Assembly: GCF_903946935.1 (NCBI RefSeq)
Contig: NZ_CAJAXH010000021.1
Location: 30,205-94,204, forward strand
From: an uncultured Thiodictyon sp.
Lineage (GTDB): Bacteria > Pseudomonadota > Gammaproteobacteria > Chromatiales > Chromatiaceae
DNA: 64,000 bases
Direction: 5' to 3'
The notes under the pieces were generated by a model. That model searched no databases, was not told the origin of the DNA, and saw only the letters and a list, made by a program, of their open reading frames with translations. Both the position numbers and the translations under genes were made by a program. This document shows, in pieces, positions 63,770 through 64,000 of this stretch (its first letter is position 1; each line of letters starts with the position of its first letter).

Positions 63770-64000
63770 TATGCAAGATAAAACAAAATGTTAGGCTTCT
63801 TGCTGCGATTCTGCGTCGACATTCGACTCATTGATTTACAAGGCGTATTTTTTCAAATTTGGGCTCTCTGGGATCTCAGTAGGTCGCATAGTTTCTCAAA
63901 AACAGCAGGATAGAGCGGTTACACAAAAAGAAAACGGCTCTATGGCAACGTCTGAAAATAGCGTAAGCCTCTGATATAAAGGTTCGGCAGAGCAGTAATC
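63753..64000. mobile_element. AT-rich insertion cutting the NACHT gene (IS/MITE end, partial)
   Basis: CCAAATTTGAAA at 63753-63764 is repeated in inverted form TTTCAAATTTGG at 63851-63862. The sequence from ~63746 to the window end is much more AT-rich than anything else in the window. No transposase frame is visible before the edge. Either a ~110-bp MITE or the end of a larger insertion sequence. Confidence 0.5.

Overview
The window is a GC-rich gammaproteobacterial chromosome segment. Gene order (miaB-phoH-ybeY-corC, trxA-rho, priA-argS-SPOR, secB-gpsA-trmL, glnA-ntrBC) is typical of that class. A DHC/SHP/cytochrome b561 cluster, an FecBCD-type metal importer with its own TonB system and NLR-like conflict genes suggest a purple sulfur bacterium or relative (Chromatiales). 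The lineage is inferred from gene content only.

Layout. 1-5.7 kb: minus-strand Mrp Na+/H+ antiporter operon (mrpA/B fusion, C, D, E, F and the start of G). 5.9-10.1 kb: accessory island with a large DUF4062-like/nSTAND/transmembrane/formylglycine-enzyme-like conflict gene split by a frameshift in a G9 tract, plus a Phd-ParE toxin-antitoxin pair. The island is bracketed by inverted copies of a 20-bp palindrome. 10.2-16.5 kb: lipoprotein, rpsT, nitroreductase, HAD nucleotidase, rhlB, trxA, rho. 16.7-26.0 kb: modD diverging from an ABC importer-tonB-exbB-exbD-TonB receptor operon with ModE-like palindromes between them, read here as TonB-dependent molybdate or tungstate uptake. 26.0-32.0 kb: miaB-phoH-ybeY-corC, an amidase and an HNH protein. 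32.4-37.6 kb: priA, argS, a SPOR protein and a heavy-metal-binding protein. 37.8-42.9 kb: orphan ParA-like ATPase, then heme-protein genes divergent from a PepSY/response-regulator/kinase operon. 43.1-44.0 kb: PrlF-YhaV toxin-antitoxin. 44.2-50.4 kb: GspF, GspE, a CapD-type epimerase and a WbpL-type glycosyltransferase. 50.4-54.0 kb: DJ-1 protein, CtpA, EnvC. 54.1-57.2 kb: ArsR regulator, rhodanese, SecB, GpsA, TrmL. 57.5-62.7 kb: small conserved ORF, ntrC, ntrB, a DUF4124 protein and glnA with a sigma-54/NtrC promoter. 62.8-64.0 kb: a truncated NACHT conflict gene running into AT-rich, probably mobile DNA.

Two signals stand out. First, the C terminus of the conflict protein at 8.2-8.9 kb looks like a diversity-generating-retroelement variable region: it lacks the catalytic cysteines of true formylglycine-generating enzymes, and its differences from the usual Asn-rich template are mostly explained by adenine changes. 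Second, nine copies of a ~131-bp compound palindrome (ends built of repeated GCCAAG words plus a small central hairpin) sit in intergenic gaps across the window. A tenth element has the same length and flanks but a different repeated word (CACAAAG). I do not recognise a named family for these.

No rRNA, tRNA, CRISPR array or complete transposase gene was found.
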